Source: Spirochaetaceae bacterium
GTDB lineage: Bacteria > Spirochaetota > Spirochaetia > Treponematales > Breznakiellaceae
Assembly: GCA_031265535.1 (NCBI GenBank)
Contig: JAISCO010000232.1
Location: forward strand, 1 to 13,921
DNA: 13,921 bases
Direction of reading: 5' to 3'
Below the pieces are notes generated by a model, which was not told where the DNA came from, did not search any database, and saw only the letters and a list, made by a program, of their open reading frames with translations. Both the position numbers and the translations under genes were made by a program. Each line of letters starts with the position of its first letter. The first letter of the stretch is position 1. This document shows positions 13,505 to 13,921 of this stretch, piece by piece.

Positions 13505-13921
13505 TTATAATTTCCAGCCTTTTGCCTGTTCCTGGGCGTTCCAAAGGGCATGGTAACGGCCGTGGTTTTTCATAAGTTCTTCATGGACTCCCTTTTCTTC
13601 AATAAGTCCCTTGTTGAATACGATAATTTGATCCGCCCTGCGGATAGTTCTTAAATGATGGGCAACGACAAGTACCGTCCTGTCTTCGGCAAGGCCGCTG
13701 ATTGCCTTCTGAATTTTTGTTTCGTTCACCGGATCAACGTTGCTGGTAATCTCGTCCAATACCACGATAGGCGCGTTTTTGATGAATGCGCGGGCTATGG
13801 AAATGCGCTGTTTCTGTCCGCCCGACAAACCCACGCCGTTTTCCCCGATGGTGGTATCATAACCTTCCGGCAGACCGGCGATAAAATCATGGATTTGGGC
13901 GCGTTTAGCCGCTTCTATTAC
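13505..13921 (-). CDS. ABC exporter, C-terminal part of the ATPase domain (runs off window)
   Basis: Only the last 138 residues are visible; the frame is open to the right edge (13921) without a start. It contains the exporter-type sequence IGENGVGLSGGQ with the signature at visible residues 32-36, a Walker B plus D-loop IVVLDEITSNVDPVNE and an H-loop histidine in VVAHHL. The order and the wording of these motifs fit exporters with fused membrane and ATPase domains, the kind that often come as heterodimeric pairs, including siderophore- and peptide-type transporters. The catalytic glutamate after Walker B is present. The AraC regulator downstream on the same strand suggests a ligand-controlled export or uptake unit whose remaining genes lie beyond the window. 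Confidence 0.9.
   Translation of the reverse strand, partial: VIEAAKRAQIHDFIAGLPEGYDTTIGENGVGLSGGQKQRISIARAFIKNAPIVVLDEITSNVDPVNETKIQKAISGLAEDRTVLVVAHHLRTIRRADQIIVFNKGLIEEKGVHEELMKNHGRYHALWNAQEQAKGWKL

Overview
The window looks like chromosomal DNA from a host-associated, Treponema-like spirochaete. This is an inference. It rests on a large HAMP/SpoIIE membrane phosphatase, several lipoproteins with spirochaete-tolerant signal sequences, a trace of a beta-helix repeat protein, and long intergenic tracts full of small dispersed repeats. No rRNA, tRNA, CRISPR array, transposase or phage gene was seen.

Layout. A 978-codon SpoIIE/PP2C-type sensor phosphatase runs on the minus strand (206-3142). 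About 770 bases without a convincing gene follow (3143-3911). They hold a 46-base hairpin repeat, a 31-base dispersed repeat, a fragment of a beta-helix repeat gene and a heptamer-periodic purine tract. Next, on the minus strand, is a lipoprotein that joins a degenerate flavodoxin-like domain to an M15 peptidase (3912-5312). A taurine/sulfonate-type ABC importer comes next, transcribed permease, then binding protein, then ATPase (8293 down to 5418). Each of its two gene junctions carries a hairpin with a perfect 11-bp stem.

The region 8294-8555 is a divergent promoter region. Both promoters have a perfect TTGACA -35 box, and a heptamer repeat array lies between them. To the right is a compact plus-strand operon of three genes: a GNAT acetyltransferase (8556), a radical SAM protein with an unusual C-x9-C-x2-C cluster motif (9090) and a small FMN-type split-barrel protein (10342). 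The radical SAM and GNAT pair recalls the MSMEG_0568/MSMEG_0567 pair of Nit1C nitrilase clusters, but no nitrilase is present. This operon, paired with the divergent importer, is the best candidate for an undescribed metabolic system. A working guess is uptake of a small sulfonated or nitrogenous compound followed by radical, acyl-transfer and flavin chemistry.

The right part has a sigma-factor-like DNA-binding protein (11021-11860, minus), a hairpin-rich non-coding tract (11997-12193), a small remnant ORF (12197), an AraC-family regulator (12352-13341, minus) and the C-terminal end of an ABC exporter that runs off the window (13505-13921, minus). The regulator and the exporter probably form one functional unit.

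Three starts were chosen against the longest reading frame. The ATPase start is placed at 6242, the permease start at 8293 and the split-barrel start at 10342. The start of the SpoIIE gene is unresolved and may hide a one-base frameshift.
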